From Xaviernesmea rhizosphaerae (GTDB lineage: Bacteria > Pseudomonadota > Alphaproteobacteria > Rhizobiales > Rhizobiaceae): DNA of 64,000 nt. Within the stretch, counting starts at the first letter, position 1, and every line of letters starts with the position of its first letter. The notes under the pieces are model-generated. The model made no database searches. It was not told where the DNA came from and was given only the letters and a program-made list of their open reading frames with translations. The stretch is from positions 1-64,000 of the forward strand of contig NZ_MKIO01000047.1 of assembly GCF_001938945.1 (NCBI RefSeq), read 5' to 3'. Positions 1 to 8,694 of this stretch are shown here, piece after piece. A program made the position numbers and the translations under genes.

Positions 1-669
1 GACATAGGTCTCGATCCCCGGCGTCGACAGGCCGCCGGCCTGGGAGAGCAGGTCGAGGATACGGTCGCCGCCCTCGTTGAGCTCGATCTTGGCGGGATCG
101 TTGACATCGCCCAGAACGGCGACCTGAGCCGACTTGGTGGAGATCTTGGAAATGACCACCTGCGGCTCGATCGCGCGGTTCTGCAGGCGTTTCTGGATGT
201 CGCTCTGCACGGCCTCGACGCTGCGGCCGGCGACCGGGATGCGTCCGGCATAGGGGATGGTGATGGTGCCATCCTTGCCCACGGTCTGGTTGGGCATGGT
301 CACGTAATTGCCCGGCCTGGAGCCGGCATCGGCGGGCACGAACAGGCCGCCGGACTGACTTTCGAAAATGGAAACCTGGATGACGTCGCCGGGGCCGAGC
401 GGGAGATTGGGGGCGGGGCCGCGGCCGGCGCCGAAGCCGCGGAAGCTGTCGGCCGTGGTGATCGACTGCAGAAGAGCCAGGACGGTCTTGTTGATGTCGA
501 CAAGCGCGTAATCGACGCCGGCGCGACGGTCCTTGTTCGGCGAGCTGACCTTGACCGATGCCTGCGCCTCGACCCGGCCAAAGGAGGGGCCGGCCGTCGG
601 CGTCGACGTGCAGCCGGACAGGGTCAGGCAGGACACGCCCATCAGGATCCAGAATCTGTACATAAGCAT
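1..669 (-). CDS. Polysaccharide export outer-membrane lipoprotein (Wza/ExoF-like), 3' end outside window
   Basis: The reading frame runs off the left edge, so the C-terminus is missing. The N-terminus is a lipoprotein signal with lipobox LSGC (Cys20), followed by a Poly_export-type segment (LPLGPGDVIQVSIFES, then GKDGTITIPYAGRIPVAG) and the start of an SLBB-like part (VAVLGDVNDPAKIELNEGG). This family forms the outer-membrane channel for capsule or exopolysaccharide and works with a Wzc/ExoP-type inner-membrane partner, which is encoded divergently from 2203. I chose the ATG at 667-669 because AGGGG lies 5 nt upstream; the ATG at 661-663 is the alternative. The family call is from motif recognition; the particular polymer is unknown. 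Confidence 0.85.
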   Translation of the reverse strand, partial: MLMYRFWILMGVSCLTLSGCTSTPTAGPSFGRVEAQASVKVSSPNKDRRAGVDYALVDINKTVLALLQSITTADSFRGFGAGRGPAPNLPLGPGDVIQVSIFESQSGGLFVPADAGSRPGNYVTMPNQTVGKDGTITIPYAGRIPVAGRSVEAVQSDIQKRLQNRAIEPQVVISKISTKSAQVAVLGDVNDPAKIELNEGGDRILDLLSQAGGLSTPGIETYV

Positions 670-1022
670 CGATGCCCCTAACTTCCTAAGGCCTTCATGC
701 GGCATAGCGCGCAGGATCACCAAGAAAAACCAGCCTTTGCAGCTGCAAGAACGGCAAATTCTCAGAGCGCCAGTTGCTAAATCACAACAATCTCCGACCC
801 GCAAGCTACGCCGGAGCCTGTGACAAGAATGCAACGCTTTCTGGCGTCGTGTTGTCTGCTCGCCACACAGGCTTGATGTACGAAGACGGCGCCTCAGCCG
901 GCTGCCCTCGCTGCATCTGCAGGTGCACGAGAATCTGCTCGGCCGCAATGCGTCCTCTTTCTGGGCCGGCAGCGCGTCGTTGTCGTCCATCCATCGACGC
1001 GCACGCGTGGGCAGGCCGCGCC
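670..1022. other. Intergenic, no supported gene
   Basis: This stretch lies upstream of the export lipoprotein gene and downstream of the acyltransferase gene, both on the minus strand. The short open frames here have no start signal or recognisable product. It presumably holds the promoter of the export gene, but I see no convincing box. Confidence 0.5.
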
Positions 1023-1628
1023 TCACACGTCCTGTGAAGCGCTCGGCAGCAGCTCGGACGGCTGAGCTGCGGTGGAGGTTGGCGCGCTCTTTCTGGGGCG
1101 GATCGTTGCGGGGGCGCCGATCGCCACGCAATCGTCAGGCACGTCTTTGAGCACCACGGAATTAGCGGCCACGACCGCATTTCTGCCCAACGTGATCGCG
1201 CCCAGAACGGCGGCGCCGGCATAAATGCGCACGCCGTCGCCGATGATCGCATCGTGCTCCGAATCCGGCGAGGTTCGCCCGATGGTCACATTCTGGAGAA
1301 TTGTCACGTCGCGTCCGATCGTCGCGGTGCCGACAACGATCCCGAACGGGTGAGGCGTATAAAATCCGCCACCGACTGTCGCCCCAATGGCTATCTCCGA
1401 ACTGAAGCAAAGGCAGCTTGCCCACCAGATGATCCGCCGCAGCAGCCGGCCGATAAGCGGGATGCGCGCTGCCATTTCCTGAAGGCGCAGTGAAAAGACG
1501 AACTGGAAACCGGGTGTAAGCAAAAACATGCGCAAGGCGAAGGGAAAGGAAAGCCTCTTCCTCTCCCGCTGCGCGAACATTTTCAGGTCGGCCTTGATCT
1601 TGCTGAGAGGTGTCTCGCGAACCTCCAT
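1023..1628 (-). CDS. Left-handed beta-helix (hexapeptide) O-acetyltransferase, serine acetyltransferase-like
   Basis: The 201-aa product has a helical N-terminus and then hexapeptide repeats (IAIGATVGGGF, VVGTATIGRDVTI, IIGDGVRIYAGAAVLGAITLGRNAVVAANSV) ending in VAIGAPA, as in serine O-acetyltransferases and the related sugar acetyltransferases of polysaccharide loci. The HPFGIVVG motif supplies the expected active-site histidine. The frame can be extended to 1763, but GGAG lies 6 nt before the ATG at 1628, so I start there. Its position between polysaccharide export genes suggests acetylation of a sugar or carrier-linked intermediate rather than cysteine synthesis; that is inference. Confidence 0.8.
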   Translation of the reverse strand: MEVRETPLSKIKADLKMFAQRERKRLSFPFALRMFLLTPGFQFVFSLRLQEMAARIPLIGRLLRRIIWWASCLCFSSEIAIGATVGGGFYTPHPFGIVVGTATIGRDVTILQNVTIGRTSPDSEHDAIIGDGVRIYAGAAVLGAITLGRNAVVAANSVVLKDVPDDCVAIGAPATIRPRKSAPTSTAAQPSELLPSASQDV

Positions 1629-2202
1629 GTGCAACTCCATTTTCAGACAGCTCTCATGGTGACGGGAAGCTATCGCGTTGCACCATTTTTTTTCGTGCGC
1701 GGCAAGAGAAAGATCTGCCAGGATGTGGTAGTAAAAGCAGGCCCCCGCCAGAAAGGCCGGCATCCTATCGTTTTGGAAAAGCGGTTGCCAATACGGCGTT
1801 TGCAGTGCAGCAAAAATCTGCTATGCCGATTTCAAGAAGCGATGCGGTTTATGGGTACGCATGTGAGCCTGCATTTGCTAGCGAATAAGATTGTGAGCGC
1901 AAGACCAGGCGGCGTGAGCCGGGGCGGCGGGACGGACAGGGCTCGCGCATGCCGGTCAGCCGTGGCCGACACATTCGCGGCTGCGCATGCAGGGAGCGTG
2001 TCGTTGTCGAAGCGAATCTTATCGACAAGTTGGCCCGGGCGACGGATAAAGATCCCTGGATGATGTTACACAGATAGCGGCTGGGATTGGAGAGCTGTGC
2101 GCTTCGCTTCAGCCGTGAAAGCGTGAAAGATAGAAGGTGCGCACGCATGCAGTGCGGCTTGCCGCGGCCGACGCCGCCGAACGACGTCAACGAGGTGTGA
2201 CA
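1629..2202. other. Divergent intergenic region between acyltransferase and Wzc-like gene
   Basis: About 570 bp separate the two divergent genes and should hold both promoters. I see an AATAAGATT segment near 1883 and its near-inverse AATCTTAT near 2015, both preceded by GCG, but no recognisable regulator box. No coding frame here is supported. Confidence 0.4.
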
Positions 2203-4482
2203 GTGCAGATTCATCACCGTGATTTTTCCAACGGTTCCCCGGCGGTCAGGCCTGCAGACAATCGTTTCGATGCGATGGAGCTGGATTGGATTTTCGGCAT
2301 CGCGCGACGCCAGTGGCGTGTCGTCGCGATTTGCGTTTTTTTGGCTGTTGCCGGCGGTATCGCGTATCTGGTGACAGCACTGCCGCTCTACACCGCGCAG
2401 ACGAGCCTGCTGATTGGCAGCATGAAGAACCAGTTCGTCGAGCAGTTGGCGATGAACGGCAATGGCAGCATCGTCGAAGACGAGAACGCGCTTTTGAGTC
2501 AGATCGAAGTGCTGAATTCTGAAGCCGTGGGCAACGCGGTGATTGACAAGCTCAAGCTCGATCAGGATCCCTTCTTCATGAAGGAGAAGCCTTCCTTGAT
2601 CAGCACGCTGCTCGCGCCAGTTCGTGCGGCAATCACCGCCCTGATGGGCAGTAAGCCGGAAGACAACTCGCCGGAGAAGCTGCGTCAGGATGCCCTGAAG
2701 AAGCTGTCGGACAATATGTCGGTTGTGCGTGTCGGAAAGAGCTATGTGCTCAATGTCGGCTTCACCTCTCCATCGCCGGAATTTGCCGCACGCGTGGCCA
2801 ATGCGATCGGGGATGCTTACGTTCTCGACAAGCTGAACTCGAAATATGATTCCGCCCGGCGCGCCGGTGACTGGATTCAAGAGCGTGTCGTGGAACTGCG
2901 CCAGAAGGTGCTCGAGAGCGATATGGCCGTGCAGCGCTTCAGGGCCGCCAACAATCTCGTCTCGACGGGCACGCAGCTGGTGTCCGAGCAGCAATTGACG
3001 GAACTCAACACTGCCCTGATCACAGCCCAGTCCGAGACCGCGCGGGCCCGGGCTCGATTGGCGCGCATCGAAAGCATTCTGTCAAACGGTCAATCCGACG
3101 CGATCGTGACAGACGTTCTCGACAGCTCCGTCTCCACGGAACTTCGCAAGAAATATCTCGATGCCGCCAAAATGGAAGGCGAAATTTCGAAGAAGCTTGG
3201 CCCGGATCACCAGCAGGCAGTTCGCCTCCGGGCCGAAATGGCGGAATACAAGCGGCTCATGTTCGAGGAACTGAACCGCATCGCAGAGAGCTACAGAAGC
3301 GACCTCAAGGTGGCCGAAGCACGGGAGCAGAGCCTGCAGGACAGCGTATCCCAGGCCAGTTCTGTCAGCGCCAGCGCCAACGAGACGCAGGTGCAGCTGC
3401 GCGAGCTGGAGCGGGAAAACGAGACCTATCGCAATCTCTACCAAAACTTCCTGCAGAACTATCAGGTTGCGATCCAGCAGCAGACCTTCCCCGTCACTGA
3501 GGACCGTATCATTTCGCGCGCCATGCCGCCGGAAAAGGCGAGCTTCCCGAAAAAACCCCTCGTTCTTGCCGTTTTTCTGGTCATGGGCGCTGCCGTGGGA
3601 ACCGGTATTGGGGCCTTGCGTGAGTTTCGCGATCGCTTCTTCCGGACCGGGACGCAGGTTCGGTCGGAACTCGGCTTGGAGTTCCTCGGCAATGCGCCCC
3701 TGCTCAAGGGGGATAGTAATGCCGATCAGGCGGGCGCGCCTGCCGATCCCCGCCTGATCAGCAAGGGCAACGCCGTTTCAAACTATGTCCTGGATCATCC
3801 ACTTTCGGCTTTCGCCGAGGCGTTGCGCAGCGCCAAGATCTCCGCGGACATGTCGATCACGGGGAAGAACTGCAAAACAATCGGCATTGTTTCCTCGCTG
3901 CCCGGCGAAGGAAAATCGACAATCTCGATCAATTTCGCTGAGCTGTTGGCAAACCAGGGTGCTCGCACCGTGTTGATCGATGCAGACTTGCGTAATCCCG
4001 GACTGACGCGTGCGATCGGTCGACATGCGACGGTGGGACTGCTGGACGTTCTGCTGGCCGACAAGGACCCCATGCAGGCAATGCTGGTCAATCCGACGAC
4101 ACGGCTGTCCTTCCTGCCGGCGGTTGTTCGCCAGCGCGTGCCGCATTCCTCTGAATTGTTGGCATCGGCAGCCATGGGCGAGCTTCTGCAGAAGCTGTCG
4201 CACCATTATGACTATATCGTCATGGATCTTCCGCCGCTCGGGCCGGTCGTGGATGCGCGTGCTGCTGCGCCGCGCATCGACGGCTTCCTTTACGTGATCG
4301 AGTGGGGTCGGACTTCACGCCGGCTTGTTCGCAACACGCTGAGGACCGAACAGGCGATCGCCGACAAATGCCTTGGTGTGGTCATGAACAAGGTCGATCT
4401 CGACAAGATGCGGCTCTATGCCACTGAAGGATCCGACGAATATTATCACGCGGCCTATTCGGCTTATTACCAGAAGGGTTGA
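2203..4482 (+). CDS. Wzc/ExoP-type polysaccharide co-polymerase with BY-kinase domain
   Basis: The 759-aa inner-membrane protein has a first membrane segment at about residues 39-60, a long Wzz-type periplasmic part with coiled coil, a second membrane segment before residue 480, and a cytoplasmic bacterial tyrosine kinase domain with Walker A GEGKST (about 568), Walker A' DADLRNP (about 592) and Walker B VMDLPP (about 673). The last 21 residues contain six tyrosines, the usual autophosphorylation cluster. Such proteins set chain length and couple synthesis to export through a Wza-type channel, present here at 1-669. The open frame starts at 2137; I prefer GTG 2203 because GAGG is 7 nt upstream. 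ATG 2275 is possible. Confidence 0.9.
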   Translation: MQIHHRDFSNGSPAVRPADNRFDAMELDWIFGIARRQWRVVAICVFLAVAGGIAYLVTALPLYTAQTSLLIGSMKNQFVEQLAMNGNGSIVEDENALLSQIEVLNSEAVGNAVIDKLKLDQDPFFMKEKPSLISTLLAPVRAAITALMGSKPEDNSPEKLRQDALKKLSDNMSVVRVGKSYVLNVGFTSPSPEFAARVANAIGDAYVLDKLNSKYDSARRAGDWIQERVVELRQKVLESDMAVQRFRAANNLVSTGTQLVSEQQLTELNTALITAQSETARARARLARIESILSNGQSDAIVTDVLDSSVSTELRKKYLDAAKMEGEISKKLGPDHQQAVRLRAEMAEYKRLMFEELNRIAESYRSDLKVAEAREQSLQDSVSQASSVSASANETQVQLRELERENETYRNLYQNFLQNYQVAIQQQTFPVTEDRIISRAMPPEKASFPKKPLVLAVFLVMGAAVGTGIGALREFRDRFFRTGTQVRSELGLEFLGNAPLLKGDSNADQAGAPADPRLISKGNAVSNYVLDHPLSAFAEALRSAKISADMSITGKNCKTIGIVSSLPGEGKSTISINFAELLANQGARTVLIDADLRNPGLTRAIGRHATVGLLDVLLADKDPMQAMLVNPTTRLSFLPAVVRQRVPHSSELLASAAMGELLQKLSHHYDYIVMDLPPLGPVVDARAAAPRIDGFLYVIEWGRTSRRLVRNTLRTEQAIADKCLGVVMNKVDLDKMRLYATEGSDEYYHAAYSAYYQKG

Positions 4483-4571
4483 GCTCCAGCGTCTCTCTTC
4501 CTGGAATTAAGGCAAGGATGAGCCTGAGTTGTCGGTGTGTTCCGCGTGCTCTGGACGTCCATCAAAGCTAA

Positions 4572-4614
4572 CGCATCGGAGCGGGAAGCGGGAGCCGCTT
4601 TTCACCCCGATGCG
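4572..4614. repeat. Nested inverted repeat (GCATCGG palindrome family)
   Basis: Outer arms CGCATCGG (4572-4579) and CCGATGCG (4607-4614) enclose a second small hairpin, AAGCGG-GAG-CCGCTT. It lies between the Wzc-like gene and the phosphatase gene with no T-run, so it is not an obvious terminator. The GCATCGG arm also occurs in the palindrome at 36089-36120. Confidence 0.55.
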
Positions 4615-4722
4615 CTAAGGAATGGTTGCTTTGTCACGTGCTGCATGCTCACGCTATGCCTTGGACCCGGGCGGTTTGTCACCGGTCCTTGACGCTTTGG
4701 GCGTTACGGTGCAAGGCAGGCC

Positions 4723-5535
4723 ATGAACATCACACGCCTGCTTTACGGCCTTGCGGGATTTAGACGGTCGCAATCTCGAGCCGCGTCAGACAGGCGAAGC
4801 AGGCTTTTTCTCCCGCAAATTGATCCAAGACATGTTCTTTATGCGATCGGCGATGTGCATGGATGCCTGAAAGCCTTGCGGGCAGCGGAGCTGTGTATCT
4901 TCGCAGACCTTGCTCGTCAAAATCGTGCGGGCACGATCGTGCTTCTGGGAGACTATGTCGATCGAGGCCCTCATTCCGCACAGGTCATAGAACATCTACG
5001 GCAGCCGACACCGCCTTCAGTGCAGCGCATCGCCCTTTGCGGCAATCACGACGATCTGTTCCTTCGTTTCCTTCGTCGTCCCGAAAAGCATCGACACTGG
5101 CTGGAGATGGGGGGCGACAAAACGCTTCGTTCCTACGGGATCGATGCCACCAAGCTCCTGCACAGCGGCGGCTTGCCCGCCCTGAGCGAGGCCATGCTGC
5201 GCCTGATTCCATCCGATCACGTGGATTTCCTCGCCGGCCTGCCGGTCTTCCTTGCCTATGGCCAACATCTCTTCGTCCATGCCGGGATCAGGCCGTCCAT
5301 CCCCTTGGAAGACCAGACGGAAGAAGACCTGTTGTGGATCCGCGAGCCCTTTCTGTCCACCGGGCCGGGATTGCCAGTGACTGTGGTGCACGGACATACC
5401 GTGGTCAAGGAACCGATCTTCGCAGAGGGGCGCATCGGGATCGATACGGGTTGCTATCGCTCCGGGCGCCTTACTGTTCTGAAATTGCAGGAAAATACGG
5501 TCGATTTTCTGCCAGTTCCACCCTCCGGTGAATGA
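4723..5535 (+). CDS. PPP-family metallophosphatase (serine/threonine phosphatase-like)
   Basis: The 270-aa product carries the metallophosphoesterase signature in order: GDVHG (about 43), GDYVDRG (about 76), GNHD (about 110), then FVHAGIRP and VVHGHT near the C-terminus. These residues bind the two metal ions of the PrpA/ApaH/lambda phosphatase group. The start ATG has AAGGCAGG just upstream. It follows the tyrosine-kinase-like Wzc gene on the same strand after 240 bp. It could remove phosphate from a protein or small molecule connected with polysaccharide export; the substrate cannot be read from sequence. No signal peptide is seen, so it is probably cytoplasmic. Confidence 0.85.
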   Translation: MNITRLLYGLAGFRRSQSRAASDRRSRLFLPQIDPRHVLYAIGDVHGCLKALRAAELCIFADLARQNRAGTIVLLGDYVDRGPHSAQVIEHLRQPTPPSVQRIALCGNHDDLFLRFLRRPEKHRHWLEMGGDKTLRSYGIDATKLLHSGGLPALSEAMLRLIPSDHVDFLAGLPVFLAYGQHLFVHAGIRPSIPLEDQTEEDLLWIREPFLSTGPGLPVTVVHGHTVVKEPIFAEGRIGIDTGCYRSGRLTVLKLQENTVDFLPVPPSGE

Positions 5536-5555
5536 GGGATCGACGCGAGACGCCG

Positions 5556-5592
5556 GGCCACGGCAGGGAGGCGGTGCTTCCCTGCCGTGGCC
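5556..5592. terminator. Strong hairpin between convergent genes
   Basis: Arms GGCCACGGCAGGGA (5556-5569) and TCCCTGCCGTGGCC (5579-5592) are perfectly complementary over 14 bp with a 9-nt loop. It sits between the stops of the phosphatase gene and the minus-strand SGNH gene, so it probably ends transcripts from both sides, although there is no long T-run. Confidence 0.65.
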
Positions 5593-5602
5593 GAGGCTGT
5601 CT

Positions 5603-7033
5603 TTACATGATGAGGGTCGAGCGCACCGCGAGCTGCGGCATGTTGACCCGCACCGTGCCGGTCCCCGCCGTCGCGCAGACCAGTTCCAGCGCCCGGAAGG
5701 AGAGATAGGCACGAGCGCTATAGGCCGGTACCGTCAGGACTTCCGAGGCGTGATCCATGGAGAAGCCCTCCGTCGAGGGGTACAGTCCATGCGAGGTATC
5801 ATTCAGTAGAGCATGGGTGACTTGGGTGGTGCTCACCCCGTTCAGCGTGCCGTTCATCTCGATCATCGGCTGCACGGAGGCAAGCCCTGTGGCGCCCGCG
5901 ATCACCGTCGTCTTGCCGAAAGCCTGGAGCATCGTGCCGGGAGGCCAGTAATCGCCATTCGGGCTGGTGCCGGCGAGATCCTGATTGATGCGCACGCCGC
6001 CGCCGGCCGTGGTGACGTTGTAGGTGATGACCACGTCGTTGCCGTTCCCCTCCGCATTCGGCTCGACGCCGACCGTAAAGGTCGTCGTGCTGTCGCCGGT
6101 CACACGCCGGAAATTCCATTCAAAGGGAAGCGCCGAAGTGCCGGATGCCAGGGAGCCGCCGGCGCCCATGGTGCCGGCATTTCCCGAGGTTGCGTTGAAC
6201 AACGGGTTGTTGACGAGCTGCAGCCCGTTGACGCGCTGATTGGAACCGTCGACGCTGTTGCGCGGGAGGAGACGCAGGATATTGCGTAGGACGCCGGCAA
6301 AGAGTTTTCCGACGAAATAGGCGCCCGTGGCAGATTCATGCACCAGCGTCGCCTCGCCCGTGCGCATATAGCCTGTGCGGAAGGCCAGGCTATTCGGTGT
6401 CGTGCTGGGATCGTGCAGGATGGACGGCGCGTCGAGCAGCCAGACATTGGGGCGCAGTTCGGCAAGACGGCGCAGCGCGGCATTGTAGATCACGAGCTGT
6501 TTGATCTGTGCGGCCGTATAGTTCGCGGCGCCATGGCACAGCACAACGATGACACGCATGCCCTTGGCCAGCGCTGCATCGACCTTGGTCAACGTGTCGG
6601 CAAAGGCCTGGGCACCGACCTGGTCGGCTGCGACTGTCGCCCCGCTGACGGCATGGGTGTAGGGTGCCTGGGCGATAGAGTTGATCCCCTCGCTGATGTA
6701 GAGTACGCCGGCATCCGTCGCCAGTGCGGCCGAGAGCCGCGCCAGCGTCTGGTCGGTGCGCTCGCCCGACTTGCCAAAGTTATAGGCCCTGGCGACGGGG
6801 TTGCCGGCCAGCGCATTGCCGATGAAGAAGTGGTTATAAGCCGAGCGGTTGCGATAGACGCCGCTATCGAGATGCATTTGTTCGACCGTGCTGTCGCCGA
6901 TCGCCGCGATGATGTTGAGCGAGCGCGGTGCGATGATGCTGCCGATGGTGTTGCGTCCGAAAAGCCCTTGCTCGTCATGCCCCAGCACATGGGTCAGCGC
7001 GCGGATATCCGCCTGTTCGATTTCTCCGGCCAT
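5603..7033 (-). CDS. SGNH/GDSL-fold protein with C-terminal beta-rich domain
   Basis: In the 476-aa product the N-terminal half has SGNH blocks: AIGDST (nucleophile Ser in block I), NFGKSGERT (block II), YISEGIN (block III) and VHESATG (possible block V His). The remaining part is beta-rich and of unknown function. No signal peptide is seen. SGNH enzymes in polysaccharide loci usually add or remove acetyl groups, but the two-part architecture also resembles appendage or tail-associated esterases. It is translationally linked to a 57-aa gene ending 4 nt upstream; AAGGAAGG inside that gene's end supplies the SD. Fold confidence is good, role is unknown. Confidence 0.7.
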   Translation of the reverse strand: MAGEIEQADIRALTHVLGHDEQGLFGRNTIGSIIAPRSLNIIAAIGDSTVEQMHLDSGVYRNRSAYNHFFIGNALAGNPVARAYNFGKSGERTDQTLARLSAALATDAGVLYISEGINSIAQAPYTHAVSGATVAADQVGAQAFADTLTKVDAALAKGMRVIVVLCHGAANYTAAQIKQLVIYNAALRRLAELRPNVWLLDAPSILHDPSTTPNSLAFRTGYMRTGEATLVHESATGAYFVGKLFAGVLRNILRLLPRNSVDGSNQRVNGLQLVNNPLFNATSGNAGTMGAGGSLASGTSALPFEWNFRRVTGDSTTTFTVGVEPNAEGNGNDVVITYNVTTAGGGVRINQDLAGTSPNGDYWPPGTMLQAFGKTTVIAGATGLASVQPMIEMNGTLNGVSTTQVTHALLNDTSHGLYPSTEGFSMDHASEVLTVPAYSARAYLSFRALELVCATAGTGTVRVNMPQLAVRSTLIM

Positions 7034-7037
7034 GGTT

Positions 7038-7211
7038 TTAGAACCTTCCTTTAAGGGTGAAACGTGCCGCGTCCGGGCCCAGGCCCGAGAGCAGCGTGTG
7101 GTCCCCAGAAGGCTGCTTGCCGGTCAGCTCGAGTGTCATCGCAGCGGTATTTTGACGGGCAGCGACCGCCGTGGTCGCAGGTCCGGTGAAAGCGATTGCA
7201 ATTGAGATCAT
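7038..7211 (-). CDS. 57-aa hypothetical protein upstream of SGNH gene
   Basis: This short gene has an ideal SD (AGGAGG, 5-6 nt before the ATG at 7209-7211) and ends 4 nt before the start of the SGNH gene, so the two are very probably co-translated. The product begins MISIAIAFTGPATTAV and ends DAARFTLKGRF. The N-terminus is mildly hydrophobic but not a clear signal peptide. I do not recognise the family. A conserved small partner of the downstream protein is a reasonable guess. Confidence 0.7.
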   Translation of the reverse strand: MISIAIAFTGPATTAVAARQNTAAMTLELTGKQPSGDHTLLSGLGPDAARFTLKGRF

Positions 7212-7289
7212 GGCGTCCTCCTGGTGACGGGTGAAGGATACGAGGCGGCGGTCATCCGGGGAGGTTGAAGGAATTAGAACCTAAATAAG

Positions 7290-7307
7290 AAAAAATACCT
7301 ATTTTTT
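7290..7307. promoter_or_regulatory. AT-rich perfect palindrome in divergent promoter region
   Basis: AAAAAATA-CC-TATTTTTT is a perfect inverted repeat with 8-bp arms in the 258-bp gap between the 57-aa gene (minus) and the acyltransferase gene (plus). In this GC-rich neighbourhood it stands out and may be an operator for a regulator of polysaccharide genes. No known box was matched. Confidence 0.4.
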
Positions 7308-7469
7308 ATCATGTCTGGACATTGTTGGCGATGCCGGAAAGGCCCGCATCCGTCGGTTCCAGATTGTTTTGATGCCGTCAAAAATTTATAGTGCGCCGCA
7401 AGACCGTCCCCGGCGCAACGCGCCTCCAAGCGCCCGGCCGAACATTCTCTGCCGCAGACAGGATCCGCA

Positions 7470-8552
7470 ATGGCTTCTCGCTATCTCGTCAATGTGCAGA
7501 TCCTGCGCTTCCTTGCGGCGCTTCTTGTGGTCGTTGCCCATGTCGGCATCGAGGTCGAGCACATCAGCGAAACCAGTGGCCGCCCTTTCGCGTTGTTCCA
7601 TCCTCTCGACTGGGGCGTGGGCGTCGACATCTTCTTCGTCATCAGCGGCTTCATCATGTTTTATCTGATGCATGACCGTTTTGCGCGGCCGGGCAGTCCG
7701 GCGCGCTTCCTGCGTCGGCGCCTGATCCGCATCGTGCCCTTATACTGGATCTGCACCACGTTGATGCTGCTCTCGATCCTGATAGCGGGTCAGCTGGTTC
7801 GAAATGACGGCTTGAATCCGGCGCATATCATCGCCTCCTATGCCTTCATTCCCTGGCCGAGGGCCGACGGCCAGATGGGGCCGCTCTTGTCTCTGGGCTG
7901 GACGCTGAATTTCGAGATGTTCTTCTATGTCGTCTTCGCCTTCGCGCTGCTTCTGCCGCGGCGCCTTGGCCTGACATCGATGTTCACCGGCTTCTGCGCG
8001 CTGATGCTGATCGCGCCCCACGTTCCCGCCGATCTCTGGATGATCCGGTTCTGGGGCGACACGATCATTGGCGAGTTTCTTCTGGGTATCGTCCTGGCAA
8101 TGGCCTTTCTCGGCAACAGGCGGCTCGGCATCGTGGCCATGATCGCGCTGATCGTGATGGGTTTCGGGCTTGCGGTTCTGTTCTTCCAGACAGGAAGCTA
8201 CGAGGTCGTGCCCAGGCTCGTAACGGGTGGCATTCCCGCAATCGTGATCGCCACGGCCGCCATTCTCGGCCCTTCCGCGCCGAACAATGCGTTCAGCCGT
8301 TTTCTCGCGCTGGGCGGTGACGCCTCTTACGCGCTCTATCTGACCCATCCGTTCACCATCAAGCTCCTGGGAGCGCTCGGCCTGAAGATGGGCCTGTCCC
8401 TGACGGGCATTTTCTGGCTCGGGCTTCTGCTGACGGTGATCGTCGCTCTTCTGGTTCATCTGCTGGTGGAGCGCCCGATTACGCGCTTCCTCAACCGCAC
8501 CTTCGATCAGCCGGGCCCCAGACCGCTCGCCGAAAAGGCGAGCCTGCCCTGA
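7470..8552 (+). CDS. Acyltransferase-3 family membrane protein (ExoZ/OafA-like)
   Basis: The 360-aa polytopic protein has the family's N-terminal signature RFLAALLVVVAHV and then GVDIFFVISGFIMF, with about ten hydrophobic segments up to residue 340. Acyltransferase-3 proteins transfer acetyl or other acyl groups to sugars on the periplasmic side; ExoZ acetylates succinoglycan in rhizobia. The start has AGGA 6 nt upstream. It begins a run with a glycosyltransferase, a second acyltransferase-3 and a secreted SGNH protein, which suggests a polymer that is acetylated at more than one position. Confidence 0.88.
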   Translation: MASRYLVNVQILRFLAALLVVVAHVGIEVEHISETSGRPFALFHPLDWGVGVDIFFVISGFIMFYLMHDRFARPGSPARFLRRRLIRIVPLYWICTTLMLLSILIAGQLVRNDGLNPAHIIASYAFIPWPRADGQMGPLLSLGWTLNFEMFFYVVFAFALLLPRRLGLTSMFTGFCALMLIAPHVPADLWMIRFWGDTIIGEFLLGIVLAMAFLGNRRLGIVAMIALIVMGFGLAVLFFQTGSYEVVPRLVTGGIPAIVIATAAILGPSAPNNAFSRFLALGGDASYALYLTHPFTIKLLGALGLKMGLSLTGIFWLGLLLTVIVALLVHLLVERPITRFLNRTFDQPGPRPLAEKASLP

Positions 8553-8694
8553 CGCGGGCGGAACGCAACACAAAGCCGCAGCGACTTCTCTTAGACCGAA
8601 AGTCCGGACACGCGTTCGCGGGCCTTCGCGAGGACGGGATGAGCCGCGGTGATCGGCATAGCCGTATGTCATGCGGCCAAGGAGAAGCTTATCG

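Noticed and set aside
1849..2994. 381-aa minus-strand frame
   Set aside because: Shadow over the intergenic region and the start of the Wzc gene, with no domain.
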